Positions 34,031 through 43,643 of a DNA stretch of 64,000 nt are shown piece after piece. The notes under the pieces are model-generated. The model was not told where the DNA came from, made no database searches, and saw nothing but the letters and a program-made list of their open reading frames with translations. The stretch comes from Streptomyces cucumeris (lineage in GTDB: Bacteria; Actinomycetota; Actinomycetes; Streptomycetales; Streptomycetaceae), in NCBI RefSeq assembly GCF_024295805.1, contig NZ_JANCLX010000029.1, forward strand, positions 50,864 to 114,863, given 5' to 3'. A program made the position numbers and the translations under genes. Position 1 is the first letter of the stretch; each line of letters opens with the position of its first letter.

Positions 34031-36262
34031 ATGCCATCGGCAGGCCGGAAGCACATCGCGTCCCGCGGCCCGGGTTCTCCATCACCGGACCGGGCGCCGC
34101 TCCAGACACCCCTGACCTCGGCGGTCCAGGAGGCCGTCGTCGAGCTGGACGCCGTCGCCGGGATCGTCTACTTCGTGGAGGACGACCGTGAAGGGCTCCG
34201 GGCGGCTCTGATCGGCGGCACACCTCCGGCCGTCTTCACCATGCCCGAGCGGATCCCGTTGGACGGCCCCTACGCCTCCTCGACGGCATGGCGGACCGGC
34301 ACGATCGTGGTCATCGGCGAGCCGGTGATCCGCCCCGACGACCCCGGGCTCGCCCGTCTGGTGCCCTTTCCGTACTCAGCGGTGGCCACCCCGCTGAGCG
34401 CCCACGGCCACCGGCTCGGGGTCCTGACCCTCATTCGCATTCCCTCCCGGGACGGCATGCTGACCGCCGGGCAGCGCCGACGGCTGCGGGAGATCGGCGA
34501 CCGGCTGGCTCACGACCTGGTCCCGTCGGCGGAACGCGGGGCGCCGTCGGCGCCCGCACCCGACCCGGTGGTGTTTCCGGTCTATCCCGCCGACCCGTGT
34601 CCGGCCCGCGCGTCCGCCGACGTCTGGGGGCTGCCCGATGTCCGCGGGTCATCCGGGATGACGCTGATGTACCAACTGCACAAGCTCAGCGGGGCGCTGA
34701 ACGAGGCCGTGGACATCGACGCGGTGGTCGCCGCCGCCCGGTCCCGGATCATGGAGCCGTGCCGGGCGCGGTCCGTGGTGATCAGCACCGTGAGTGACGG
34801 CCGTCTGTGGGTCGTGGGCCACTGCGGCACCTCCACTGGTGTTCTCCGCCTGCTCCACGGTTCCAGCGCGGACGGCGGGTCCCCGACTGCCGATGTCCTG
34901 CGTGGCCGGGACCCCCTGCTCTTCGCCGACCGCGCCGAGCTGCTCGCCGCGTATCCGGACACACCGGAGGACGGCTGCCGCGCCTGGGCGTTCCTCCCGC
35001 TGCGGGCCCACGACACCGCGGTCGGCGTATGCGGTCTCGGCTTCGCCGAGGAACGCCGGTTCGGGGCGGAGGAGCAGGCCGTGGTGATGATGATGGCGGG
35101 GCTGCTCGCCCAGGCCCTGGAACGCGCCCGGCTGAGCGAGAGCGCACACGCGCTCGCCGAGAGCCTCCAGAAGCGACTGCTGCCGCGCATCCTGAGTGAT
35201 CTGCCCGATGTGATCACGACGGCGCGGTATCTGCCCGCCCCCTCGAGCGCCGGAGTGGGCGGCGACTGGTACGAGGTGATCACCCTGCCCGGCGGGCGGA
35301 TCTGCCTGGTCGTGGGAGATGTGGAGGGCCACAACGTGGAGAGCTCGGCGGTCATGGGCCAGCTGCGCAGCGCGGTGCTCGCCTACGCCCGCGAGGGGCA
35401 CGGCCCGGCCGCGGTGCTCACCCGGACCAGCAATCTGCTCACCGAGTTGGCCACCGAACTGCTGGCGACCTGCTGTTTCGTCTGCCTGGACGTTACCGAG
35501 GGGGCGGTCGAAGCGGCCCTGGCCGGCCATCCGGCACCACTGGTGCGCCGCCCCGACGGCCGTACGGAAGCGCTGGACATCCCCGCCGATGTGCCACTGG
35601 GCGTGTACTCCGACGTTCCGTACCGAACCTATGAGACCACCCTCGAACCCGGCTCGCTGCTCCTGCTGTACACCGACGGCCTCATCGGCGTCCGGACCCC
35701 CGATGCGCTGCCCCGGGTCCGCTCCCTGCTGGCGGCGGGCCACCGCAACCGCGAGCACAACCTCGAAGGGCTCGCGGATCGGCTCATCGCCACCGTGCCC
35801 CCGCCCCCCGAGCGCCGCGACGATGTCGTCCTGCTGCTCGCCCGTTACGAGGGAACGCCGCTCGAACTCGGCTCCCGGTTCAACCGGTTGGAGATCCAGC
35901 GGCACGATCTGCAAGGGGTCAAGGCGACGCGCAGATTCATCCGCGAGAGCCTGGCGGCCTGGGACCGGGACACGCTGGCCGACGATCTGGAACTCATGGC
36001 CTCGGAGGTCGTGACCAACGCGCTGATCCACGCCGACAGTCATGTCGATCTGCGGCTGCGCGCATGCCCGGACCACATCCGGCTGGAGGTGCGGGACTCC
36101 GACGCGACGCCCCCGGTGCCTTCCGCGCTCTCCGCCTCCGACGAGGAGAACGCACAGGCGGAGCACGGGCGCGGACTTCTCATCGTGGAGAGCCTTGCCA
36201 CCGCGTGGGGCACCTCGCCCAGCGGGCGCGGCAAGACGATCTGGCTGGAGCTGTCCACCTGA
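34031..36262 (+). CDS. GAF-GAF-SpoIIE (PP2C) phosphatase with C-terminal HATPase kinase domain
   Basis: A 743-aa regulator of the partner-switching type. A GAF-like domain at about 25-160 and a second at about 215-365 are followed by a PP2C/SpoIIE phosphatase at about 390-620 (GVGGDWYEVI, VVGDVEGHNVES, LLLYTDGLIGVR). The end, about 640-740, is a histidine-kinase-like ATPase with N box ASEVVTNALIHADSHV and G box HGRGLLIVESLATAWG. It probably both phosphorylates and dephosphorylates anti-sigma antagonist proteins in response to signals bound by GAF. ATG 34031 has AGGGAG upstream; the frame extends further but lacks a ribosome site there. Confidence 0.88.
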   Translation: MPSAGRKHIASRGPGSPSPDRAPLQTPLTSAVQEAVVELDAVAGIVYFVEDDREGLRAALIGGTPPAVFTMPERIPLDGPYASSTAWRTGTIVVIGEPVIRPDDPGLARLVPFPYSAVATPLSAHGHRLGVLTLIRIPSRDGMLTAGQRRRLREIGDRLAHDLVPSAERGAPSAPAPDPVVFPVYPADPCPARASADVWGLPDVRGSSGMTLMYQLHKLSGALNEAVDIDAVVAAARSRIMEPCRARSVVISTVSDGRLWVVGHCGTSTGVLRLLHGSSADGGSPTADVLRGRDPLLFADRAELLAAYPDTPEDGCRAWAFLPLRAHDTAVGVCGLGFAEERRFGAEEQAVVMMMAGLLAQALERARLSESAHALAESLQKRLLPRILSDLPDVITTARYLPAPSSAGVGGDWYEVITLPGGRICLVVGDVEGHNVESSAVMGQLRSAVLAYAREGHGPAAVLTRTSNLLTELATELLATCCFVCLDVTEGAVEAALAGHPAPLVRRPDGRTEALDIPADVPLGVYSDVPYRTYETTLEPGSLLLLYTDGLIGVRTPDALPRVRSLLAAGHRNREHNLEGLADRLIATVPPPPERRDDVVLLLARYEGTPLELGSRFNRLEIQRHDLQGVKATRRFIRESLAAWDRDTLADDLELMASEVVTNALIHADSHVDLRLRACPDHIRLEVRDSDATPPVPSALSASDEENAQAEHGRGLLIVESLATAWGTSPSGRGKTIWLELST

Positions 36263-36269
36263 AAGGCGG

Positions 36270-36989
36270 TCAGTCCTCGTGGGGGCAGCCTTCTCCGCCC
36301 ACCCACTCCTGCCAGTCGAGGTAGCTGGTCGAGTCCTTGTCGCCGACGAGGAGGTCGGCGGTGGTGAGCAGATGGCGGCGCATCGCGCGGGCCGCGCCGG
36401 AGGGGGCGCAGGTGGCGATCGCCTTCGCGATGGTCTCGTGCTCGGCGATGATCTGACGCGCCATGCGCCGGGCCGGGAGGGTGCGCCGTCCCTGGAGGGC
36501 GATGGCGTCGCGCAGGCTCGAGACATGGTCGGCGAGCCGGTGGTTGCCGCTGCCCCGCAGGATCACCTCGTGGAAGCGGCGGTCCGCGGCGAAGAACGCC
36601 TCCTCGTCCTCGGCCCTCTCCCGCATGTCCTGGAGCGCCGCTTCGAGGTCCGCACGCTCCTGGTCCGTCATACGCGCGGCCGCGCGGCGCGCCGCGGGCG
36701 GTTCGAGCAGCAGGCGCAGGGTGCAGATCTCGGCGAGGTCCTCATCGCTGGTGGTCATGATGCGGACGCCGCGGTTGCGCTCGATCCGCACCAGTCCGGC
36801 GTCGGCGAGCCGGAGGAGGGCCTCCCGGACCGGTGTCCGGGAGACACCGAAGCGCTGGCCGAGTTCCTGGGCGGAGTACAGGGAGCCGCCCACCAGTTCT
36901 CCCTGACCGATGGCGTCACGGATCGCGGTCGCGAGTTGATCCGTCTTGTTCGGTACGGCACCCCGTGGTTCCACAAGAGTCCCCATCAT
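36270..36989 (-). CDS. GntR family regulator, FadR/FCD subgroup
   Basis: A 239-aa regulator. Winged helix at residues about 12-75: LATAIRDAIGQGELVGGS, AQELGQRFGVSRTPVREALLRLADAGLV and RNRGVRI. The FCD effector domain follows, with LRLLLEPPAARRAA, the metal-binding pattern FHEVILRGSGNH and the late His in EHETI. The start is taken at the ATG pair 36989/36986, since upstream codons look non-conserved. FCD regulators respond to small acids such as lactate, glycolate or gluconate. The MFS importer downstream and the FAD/Fe-S hydroxyacid oxidase beyond it fit that role, and the palindrome at 38678 is a likely operator. Confidence 0.9.
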   Translation of the reverse strand: MMGTLVEPRGAVPNKTDQLATAIRDAIGQGELVGGSLYSAQELGQRFGVSRTPVREALLRLADAGLVRIERNRGVRIMTTSDEDLAEICTLRLLLEPPAARRAAARMTDQERADLEAALQDMRERAEDEEAFFAADRRFHEVILRGSGNHRLADHVSSLRDAIALQGRRTLPARRMARQIIAEHETIAKAIATCAPSGAARAMRRHLLTTADLLVGDKDSTSYLDWQEWVGGEGCPHED

Positions 36990-37071
36990 TCTGTGCGGCG
37001 GCATCGCCGCGTGGCGGCCGGGCGGGCGGAACCGTATGGCCCCGCCCATCCCACTCTGCTGTCCCGTTGTT

Positions 37072-38439
37072 TCAGGAGACCGTATCCTTCACCGGCGCGG
37101 CCGCCTTCGGCGACGGCTGTGCGGTGCGGTCGCGGCGGGACCTGAGGGCGAGGATCACGACCGTGATGAGGGCCAGGGCATCGGCGGCGATCATCACGGA
37201 CATCGACAGGCCCACGTTGCCGCCGGTGGCGTCCTGGATCCAGCCCACCGCGAACGGGCTGACGAAACCGGCGGCGTTGCCCATGGAGTTGATGAGCGCG
37301 ATACCGGTGGCCGCCGCGGCTCCCGAGAGATAGGCCGTGGGCAGTGACCAGAACAGCGGCTTGGCCGTCTGGGCGGCCACCGTGGCGATGGTGATCATCA
37401 CAAAGGCCAGGGCCGCGGCCTTCAGGCTGAGGGCGGTGGCGATGAAGGCCACGAAGGAGACCGCCAGCGCGAGGATGACCGGCATCGCCGACCTGCTGTG
37501 CCGGGACGCCTTCCGTCCGGCGACGTACATGCCCACCGCGGCGAAGGCGAACGGCACCGCGGTGACGAAGCCGAGTTCGGTCTTGCTGAAGTTGCCGAGT
37601 TCGTCGATGACCGAGGGCATCCAGTAGACCAGCGGGTAAGCACCGCACTGGAGCAGGAAGTAGATCAGACAGAGGGTCAGCACCCGGCCGCTCCGGAACA
37701 CCTCCCAGTGGCCCAGCGGGGCCGCTTCCCGGCGTTCGGCCTCCTCCGCCGCCAGGGTCCTGTCCAGCCAGTCCCGCTCAGCGGAGGTCAGCCAGGGGGC
37801 CTTGGCCGGGCTGTCGGCCACGGTGAAGAAGAACACGAAGGCGAGGGCCACGGCGGGCAGTCCGCCGACGATGAACACCCAGCGCCATGCCTCCAGGCCC
37901 AGCGTGCCTTCGAAGGTGCTCAGGATCCAGCCGTTGAACGGGCCCGCCAGGGCGGAGCTGAGGGGGATCGCCATCATCAGGACCGCGATCATCCTGGTCC
38001 GCTCGCGGTTGGGGTACCAGCGGGCGAGGAAGACGATGATGCCGGGGAAGAATCCCGCCTCTGCCGCGCCGAGCAGGAACCGGGCGGCGTACAGGGTGGC
38101 CGCGCTGTTGACGAACGCGGTGGCGACGGCGATCACACCCCAGGTGAGCATGATCCGGCTGAGCCAGATCCGAGCGCCGACCCGGTGCTGGACCAGATTG
38201 CTCGGCACCTCGAAGAGGATGTAGCCGATGAAGAAGATGCCGGCCGCGAAGCCGAAGCCGGTGGCACTGAGGCCGAAGCTCTCGGTGAGTCCGAACTTGG
38301 CGAAGCTGATGTTGATCCGGTCCACGTAGCTGACGAAGTACCCCGCGATCAGGACCGGCATCAATCGCCAGGTGACCTTGCGCAGGGCTCTCGCTCCCAC
38401 CGCGTCCGCGTGTTCCTTGATGTCGGGTGCCGTCGACAC
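37072..38439 (-). CDS. MFS transporter, anion:cation symporter (ACS) family
   Basis: A 455-aa, roughly 12-helix importer. The ACS signatures are VSYVDRINISFAKFGLTESFG in helix 1 and FIGYILFEVPSNLVQHRVGAR in helix 2. Members import organic anions such as tartrate, galactonate or hexuronates. The GTG at 38439 is chosen because GCGAGGGG lies at the right distance; the ATG at 38475 has no ribosome site. Followed 82 bp later on the same strand by the GntR gene and divergent from the FAD/Fe-S oxidase, which may oxidise the imported acid. Confidence 0.88.
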   Translation of the reverse strand: MSTAPDIKEHADAVGARALRKVTWRLMPVLIAGYFVSYVDRINISFAKFGLTESFGLSATGFGFAAGIFFIGYILFEVPSNLVQHRVGARIWLSRIMLTWGVIAVATAFVNSAATLYAARFLLGAAEAGFFPGIIVFLARWYPNRERTRMIAVLMMAIPLSSALAGPFNGWILSTFEGTLGLEAWRWVFIVGGLPAVALAFVFFFTVADSPAKAPWLTSAERDWLDRTLAAEEAERREAAPLGHWEVFRSGRVLTLCLIYFLLQCGAYPLVYWMPSVIDELGNFSKTELGFVTAVPFAFAAVGMYVAGRKASRHSRSAMPVILALAVSFVAFIATALSLKAAALAFVMITIATVAAQTAKPLFWSLPTAYLSGAAAATGIALINSMGNAAGFVSPFAVGWIQDATGGNVGLSMSVMIAADALALITVVILALRSRRDRTAQPSPKAAAPVKDTVS

Positions 38440-38486
38440 AGCGCACCCCTCGCCTTCTTGGATCGTGGGCGACATGGCTGCACGAA

Positions 38487-38496
38487 GTAACATGCA
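38487..38496. promoter_or_regulatory. Half-site copy of the GntR-type operator
   Basis: GTAACATGCA repeats the right half of the palindrome at 38678-38690. It lies 48 bp upstream of the MFS start, so the same regulator could bind both promoters of this divergent pair. Confidence 0.4.
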
Positions 38497-38677
38497 ACCC
38501 TGGAGGTGTCGAGCACCATAGTGGGTTACCGATGGGCAGGGAACCCTTGCGGCAGGCGGCGGAACATATGCTTCCGATTCGGGCATCCGCTCACTTGAGC
38601 TGCACAGATAAGGCGTAGGCGGCGACATGAGTCATGTCTGAGGTGGCTCCTTGTGTGGAATCTTCGCCCCATCATTT

Positions 38678-38690
38678 GCATGTAACATGC
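38678..38690. promoter_or_regulatory. Candidate GntR/FCD operator
   Basis: GCATGT-A-ACATGC is a perfect 6-bp-arm palindrome with one central base, inside a run of AT-rich sequence in the divergent MFS/oxidase gap. Size and symmetry are typical of FadR-type GntR sites, and the GntR gene is part of this locus. Confidence 0.55.
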
Positions 38691-38760
38691 CGCGTCACGC
38701 ACGGCTTGCTGAACAGACATGACCTTCGGGCCCCACGCCGGGAGGAGAAGGGATGCCATC

Positions 38761-41622
38761 GTGACGCGCACAGGACCGGACGCCGCTCATCGATCCGATG
38801 TCCTCGAGGAGTTCCGGGCGCGGCTCGCCCTGTCCCTCCCCGAAGCCGCCCGCACGGATCTCGCCGCACGAGCGGCCTACAGCTCCGACGCCTCCGTCTA
38901 TCGGCAGGTCCCCTGTGCCGTGCTGCACCCGCGCCACCCCGCGGACGTCCGCCAGGCGCTGGCCCTCGCCACCGCTTCCGGGATCCCCGTGGTCGCCCGC
39001 GGCGGCGGCACCTCCGTCGCGGGCAACGCGATCGGGCCCGGGCTCGTCGTCGATTTCTCCCGGCATATGAACCGGATCCTGTCGATCGACCCGGCGCGGC
39101 GGACCGCCGTCGTCGAACCCGGAGTGGTCCTCGACGACCTGCGGGCGGCCGCCGCGGAGCACGGCCTCACCTTCGGCCCCGACCCCTCGACCCATTCCCG
39201 GTGCACCATCGGCGGCATGGTCGGGAACAACGCCTGTGGCTCCCACTCGGTGGTCTGGGGGACCACCGCCGACAACGTCACCGGCCTGCGGATGATGCTT
39301 CCGGACGGCAGGGAGATCGACGCCCGCCGCGGGACCAGCGGCGACCCCGTCCTGGACGACCGGCTGCGAGACCTGCGCGACAGGACCATGGCGCCGCTGA
39401 GGGTGGAGCTCGGCCGGTTCCGGCGCCAGGTTTCCGGCTATGCCCTCCAGCATCTGCTCCCGGAGAACGGGTTCGACGTCGCCAAGGCGCTGGTCGGCAG
39501 CGAGGGCACCTGCGGGCTGCTGACACAGGCCACGGTCCGGCTGGTCGAACCCCCCGCCGCCCGGGTCCTGTTGGTGCTCGGCTTCCCTGACGTCTACGTG
39601 GCCGCCCAGCACGCCCCACGCCTGGCCAAGGCCGGAGCCCTCACCGTGGAGGGCATGGACGCGGGTCTCCTCGCCGCGCTGCGGAGCCGGCCAGGAGGCG
39701 AGAGGGCCGGTGCCACGCTGCCCTCGGGCACCGCCTGGCTCTACTGCGAGACCGGCGGCCACACCGTGGACGAAGCCGAGACGGCGGCGTACGCACTGGC
39801 GGACCTCGTACCGGAGGCTTCCCGGACCGTGGTGAGGGCCGGAGCGGAGAGCCGTGCACTCTGGCGCGTCCGGGAGGAGAGCGCGGGTATCGCCACCCGC
39901 GGCGCGGACGGCGGTGAGGCATGGCCCGGATGGGAGGACTCCGCCGTACCGCCCGAGCACCTGGCGCCCTACCTCCGGGACCTCCACGCCCTGCTGCGGC
40001 GGTACGGGCTGCACGGCTCCCCCTTCGGACACTTCGGCGAGGGCTGTCTGCACCTGCGCACCGACTGGGACCTGACCACGGCGCCCGGCATACGCGACTA
40101 CCGCGCCTTCGTGGAGGAAGCGGCCGACCTGGTGGCGGAGTACGGCGGCACCCTCTCCGGGGAACACGGCGACGGCCGGGCCCGGTCGGAACTGCTTCCC
40201 CGGATGTACCCGCAAGAGATCCTGGACGCCTTCGCCGCGTTCAAGGCCGTCTTCGACCCTGGCGACCTGCTCAACCCGGGCGTCATCGTCGATCCCGCGC
40301 CGCTGGACGAGGCCCTGCGCCCCGGCCCCGGCGGCGACCGGCTGGAGCTGATCCCGGTCCATGCCCTGGAGCGGGACGGGGGCTCCTTCGCCGCGGCGGT
40401 CCGCCGCTGTGCGGGGGTGGGCAAGTGTCGGGAGGAGACCCAGGGCACCATGTGCCCCTCGTTCAAGGCGACCCGCGACGAGGTGCACTCCACACGCGGC
40501 CGCTCCCGGATCCTGGCCGAGATGCTGCGCGGCGACTCCATCCCGGACGGCTGGCGTTCCACCGAAGTGCGCGACGCACTCGACCTGTGCCTGTCCTGCA
40601 AGGCGTGCGCCGGCGAATGCCCGGTCAACGTCGACATGGCCACCTACAAGGCGGAATTCCTGCACCACCACTACGCCGGGCGGCTGCGCCCCGCCTCCCA
40701 CTACTCGATGGGCATGCTTCCGCTCTGGTCCCGGCTGGCGGCCCGGATGCCCGGCGCGGTCAACGCCGTCACCTCCCACCCCACCGCGTCCTCGGTGCTC
40801 AAACGCCTCGGCGGGATCGAACCGCGCCGCGAGATTCCCCGCTATGCGCACCAGACCTTCCGCTCCTGGTTCGACGCTCGGGAGACGCCACCCGCGGCGG
40901 CGGATGCGACCCCCACGGTGGTCCTGTGGCCCGACACCTTCACCAACTTCTACACCCCGCAGGTCGGCAGGGCGGCTGTCGAGGTCCTGGAACGGCTCGG
41001 ATTCCGGGTCGTCCTCCCACCGCGCCAGGTCTGCTGTGGCCTCACGTGGTACTCGACCGGACAACTCACCACCGCCCGAAGGAAGTTGCGCCGGACCCTC
41101 GCCACGCTGCGCGACCATCTGCGGTCAGGGCACACCGTCGTGGGGCTGGAACCGTCCTGCACTGTGATGCTGCGTGACGAGGCCGTCCGGCTGCTGCCGG
41201 ACGACCCGGACGCCGCGCTCCTGCGGTCGGCCACGACCACCCTGGCCGAGTTCGTTCTCGCCCAGGACGGCCGGTGGCCGTTCGAGCGAATCGACACCAC
41301 CGCGGTGCTCCAGCCGCACTGCCACCAGCAGTCCACCACCGGAACCGAGGCCGATCGCGCACTGCTCACCCGCCTCGGGGTGGAACAGGACGTGGTCTCC
41401 TCGGGCTGCTGCGGCCTGGCCGGGAACTTCGGTTTCGAGAAGGGGCACTGGGAGGTGTCCCAGAGCAGCGCCGAACGGGAGCTGTACCCGAAGGTCCGGG
41501 CCGCTCCGGAAGGGCTGATCCTCGCGGACGGATTCTCCTGCCGAACCCAGATCGCCCAGGGCACCGGCCGGGAGGGCCACCACCTCGCGGAAATCCTCCG
41601 CCGCGCGATGGAGCCGTTCTGA
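38761..41622 (+). CDS. FAD- and [4Fe-4S]-containing 2-hydroxyacid dehydrogenase (Dld-II/GlpC-GlcD fusion)
   Basis: A 953-aa two-part enzyme. Residues about 1-520 are a VAO/PCMH flavoprotein of the D-lactate/glycolate/D-2-hydroxyglutarate type: PVVARGGGTSVAGNAIG, CTIGGMVGNNACGSHS, FGHFGEGCLHLR and GGTLSGEHGDGRARSELL. A ferredoxin-like part (CAGVGKCREETQGTMCPS and CLSCKACAGECPVNVDM) and two CCG domains (VCCGLTWYSTGQL, SGCCGLAGNFGFEKG) follow. It should oxidise a D-2-hydroxyacid and pass electrons through the clusters to quinone at the membrane. The GTG at 38761 with AAGGGA 8 bp before is preferred to the in-frame ATG 38719. Divergent from an organic-acid MFS, with shared operator candidates. 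Confidence 0.9.
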   Translation: MTRTGPDAAHRSDVLEEFRARLALSLPEAARTDLAARAAYSSDASVYRQVPCAVLHPRHPADVRQALALATASGIPVVARGGGTSVAGNAIGPGLVVDFSRHMNRILSIDPARRTAVVEPGVVLDDLRAAAAEHGLTFGPDPSTHSRCTIGGMVGNNACGSHSVVWGTTADNVTGLRMMLPDGREIDARRGTSGDPVLDDRLRDLRDRTMAPLRVELGRFRRQVSGYALQHLLPENGFDVAKALVGSEGTCGLLTQATVRLVEPPAARVLLVLGFPDVYVAAQHAPRLAKAGALTVEGMDAGLLAALRSRPGGERAGATLPSGTAWLYCETGGHTVDEAETAAYALADLVPEASRTVVRAGAESRALWRVREESAGIATRGADGGEAWPGWEDSAVPPEHLAPYLRDLHALLRRYGLHGSPFGHFGEGCLHLRTDWDLTTAPGIRDYRAFVEEAADLVAEYGGTLSGEHGDGRARSELLPRMYPQEILDAFAAFKAVFDPGDLLNPGVIVDPAPLDEALRPGPGGDRLELIPVHALERDGGSFAAAVRRCAGVGKCREETQGTMCPSFKATRDEVHSTRGRSRILAEMLRGDSIPDGWRSTEVRDALDLCLSCKACAGECPVNVDMATYKAEFLHHHYAGRLRPASHYSMGMLPLWSRLAARMPGAVNAVTSHPTASSVLKRLGGIEPRREIPRYAHQTFRSWFDARETPPAAADATPTVVLWPDTFTNFYTPQVGRAAVEVLERLGFRVVLPPRQVCCGLTWYSTGQLTTARRKLRRTLATLRDHLRSGHTVVGLEPSCTVMLRDEAVRLLPDDPDAALLRSATTTLAEFVLAQDGRWPFERIDTTAVLQPHCHQQSTTGTEADRALLTRLGVEQDVVSSGCCGLAGNFGFEKGHWEVSQSSAERELYPKVRAAPEGLILADGFSCRTQIAQGTGREGHHLAEILRRAMEPF

Positions 41623-42051
41623 GGCGACCGGGGTGGTGGCTGTTGTCCTTGCGTCTACGCAGGTAAGTCCGGGTGCGGTGATAGCGCACGCCTCGCCGGT
41701 TCGCGATGTGTGGGTCTGCTCTGGTGCTGGTGACAGCCCGGGGGACTTCGCGCCCCGCGTCACCCGGCGGCTCGTGCCGCACCCGGGGGGTGGCCGCTCG
41801 TACTGCGTGGTGGCATCAGCCAGTGGCGCAGAGGGGCCAGCTTGTACGGCTACCACCCGACGGGGGCGCCCAGCGGACTCGCCTGTACACGGGATCGAGA
41901 GCTGCGTCGTTATGTCCGTCGGTTGAAGCCAGTGTGGCGCAGGCATTGCTGCCACGTGCATTCACGCTGAAGGCAAATGGGCAGCCTCACTCGTTGAATT
42001 GATAATGAATCCGGATCAACTTTGGCTCATTCCATCCGCACATTGGCGGGC

Positions 42052-42072
42052 TGGTCAACCGTGCGTTGACCA
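42052..42072. promoter_or_regulatory. Inverted repeat in the 41623-42258 gap
   Basis: TGGTCAAC-CGTGC-GTTGACCA has perfect 8-bp arms. It lies about 190 bp before the secreted-protein gene, at the start of the AT-rich part of the gap, so it could be an operator for the nuclease operon. The left part of the gap (41623-42000) holds no gene I can support, only short uninformative frames. Confidence 0.4.
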
Positions 42073-42258
42073 ACCTCTTCTTCTGGGGCAGAGTGTGTGC
42101 AGTCACACGGCAATTCATATAAATCTCCCCGGAGTTCTCTGACTCGCCGACCCCTGGCTCCGAACGCAAATGGTGCTTGAAACAGTTCGGTTTCATGCCT
42201 GGCCAGTCCGTCCCCGTGACTTGCATTCTGATTCGTTCACTACGAGTTGGAGATACCC

Positions 42259-43560
42259 TTGCGACGCATACGCAAGAGACCACTGGTGTTCGCGGGTACC
42301 GCGGGCACCGTCATCGTTCTTTCCTTATCCGGTATCGCGCCGGTCCATGCCGCAGCCCCCACGCGTGCGTGCAGCTTCGCCTACGGCGGCAACATCGTCT
42401 CGTACGCAATGACGTGCAGTGAGCCCGGTGAGCCGATGTATGGCGGTTTCGCCACATGGAGAAACGTTCCGATCGGCTTCGACCAGGTCGAAACGCGCAA
42501 CAGGACCGTCCTCGCCTCCGTCTATCTCCGCGTCACGCCCAACACGGAGGAGTCTCCTGTTGCGCAGAACATCGAAATCGGCCTGTACGCCGAGAAAACC
42601 GGAAGAACAACCAAGACCTACGGTCCCAAGTGGTGGGAACTAGGGAAGCGTGGTGGGAGAGTCACAGCAATCAAAGCCGGTGTTGACCCCAATAAGCCTG
42701 ATAGACGAAACCATACCTACATGGCTCTGCGGAAGTCCACCGGAAACCAATGGGACGTCCTCTACGACTTCAACAGCGTCGGCAGTACAACAGAGCAGCT
42801 GAAGGTAGTCCCCGGATCTACGAACCGGATCGACACGGGGCTGCACCTCATGGGGCACGAATACATGGACGTGCCTGAGATCGCGGACCGCATGCGCTTC
42901 ATGGACGGCAACAACACATGGCGCAGAGTCAAGAATGAGAACGCCGCCAAAGTGGTGTCGCTCCCTCAGTGCAGTGCAACAAAGAAGCCCCCGAACTGCT
43001 TCAAGACAAGACTCAGCACGGACGGCGCGGTGTTCAACCAGTGGACGGTGAGCAAACCACGCAGAGCAACACCGGCCAAGGCCGCTGCCCATGACGCTCG
43101 GCCCCAGACCCCTCTCGGTCCCAAGGCGCAACCAGCGCAGTTCAACGGAGTCGACCAGACTGCGCTCCAGAAGTGCCTGGTCGAGGACGCCGACAGCTGT
43201 CTGGCCGCAGTCCCCGGTCTCGCCGAATGCGTTCGGACCACACGCGTGTGCAATGCCGCTGCCCTGGAGACCGACGCCACGTCCGCCGAACCTGACGCGG
43301 AAGTCGACTCAGCATCGATCAAGGAACGGGCAGCGACCGCCTTCGATGTCGATCCACAGCAGATCAGCGTTGGTGGTCCCAACCCTGCCAAACAGGTTCC
43401 TGCGGGGTTTACCGATCACAGTCTTCTGACCGTCACCTCATCCGCTGCGACCCCCGGTCTGCGGCCGAACGGCCAGAGCTACGAAGGCTTTCAAGCCACC
43501 TACTCCAGGACAAGCGGTGACCTTGTCGAAGCGTGCTGGGGAGACATGTGCGGCGCCTGA
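42259..43560 (+). CDS. Secreted protein of unknown function
   Basis: A 433-aa protein with a clear Sec signal (MRRIRKRPLVFAGTAGTVIV, cleavage near VHA-AA). I recognise no catalytic family. The first 260 mature residues are beta-rich with Trp/Tyr/Gly segments (MYGGFATWRNVPIGF, NHTYMALRKSTGNQWDVLYDF). A Pro/Ala linker (about 265-300) leads to a Cys-containing C-terminus (QKCLVEDADSCLAAVPGLAECV and EACWGDMCGA), suggesting disulphides outside the cell. The start is a TTG with GGAG 6 bp upstream. Its codon use is less GC-biased than most genes here. It heads an operon with a secreted nuclease and a small acidic protein, so it may be a delivery, targeting or binding partner. Confidence 0.7.
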   Translation: MRRIRKRPLVFAGTAGTVIVLSLSGIAPVHAAAPTRACSFAYGGNIVSYAMTCSEPGEPMYGGFATWRNVPIGFDQVETRNRTVLASVYLRVTPNTEESPVAQNIEIGLYAEKTGRTTKTYGPKWWELGKRGGRVTAIKAGVDPNKPDRRNHTYMALRKSTGNQWDVLYDFNSVGSTTEQLKVVPGSTNRIDTGLHLMGHEYMDVPEIADRMRFMDGNNTWRRVKNENAAKVVSLPQCSATKKPPNCFKTRLSTDGAVFNQWTVSKPRRATPAKAAAHDARPQTPLGPKAQPAQFNGVDQTALQKCLVEDADSCLAAVPGLAECVRTTRVCNAAALETDATSAEPDAEVDSASIKERAATAFDVDPQQISVGGPNPAKQVPAGFTDHSLLTVTSSAATPGLRPNGQSYEGFQATYSRTSGDLVEACWGDMCGA

Positions 43561-43643
43561 CACGCAAATCAACCCGCACGTCGGACCACTCACGAAGCCC
43601 CCTGAACCTCTTTGCGTCCGTACAACCGCGTCGGGAGCCGAAC

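Noticed and set aside
34649..36526. 625-codon minus-strand frame
   Set aside because: Antisense to the GAF-SpoIIE-HATPase gene and partly to the GntR region; no domains.
38695..41118. 807-codon minus-strand open frame
   Set aside because: Antisense to the FAD/Fe-S dehydrogenase, which has all its motifs intact.
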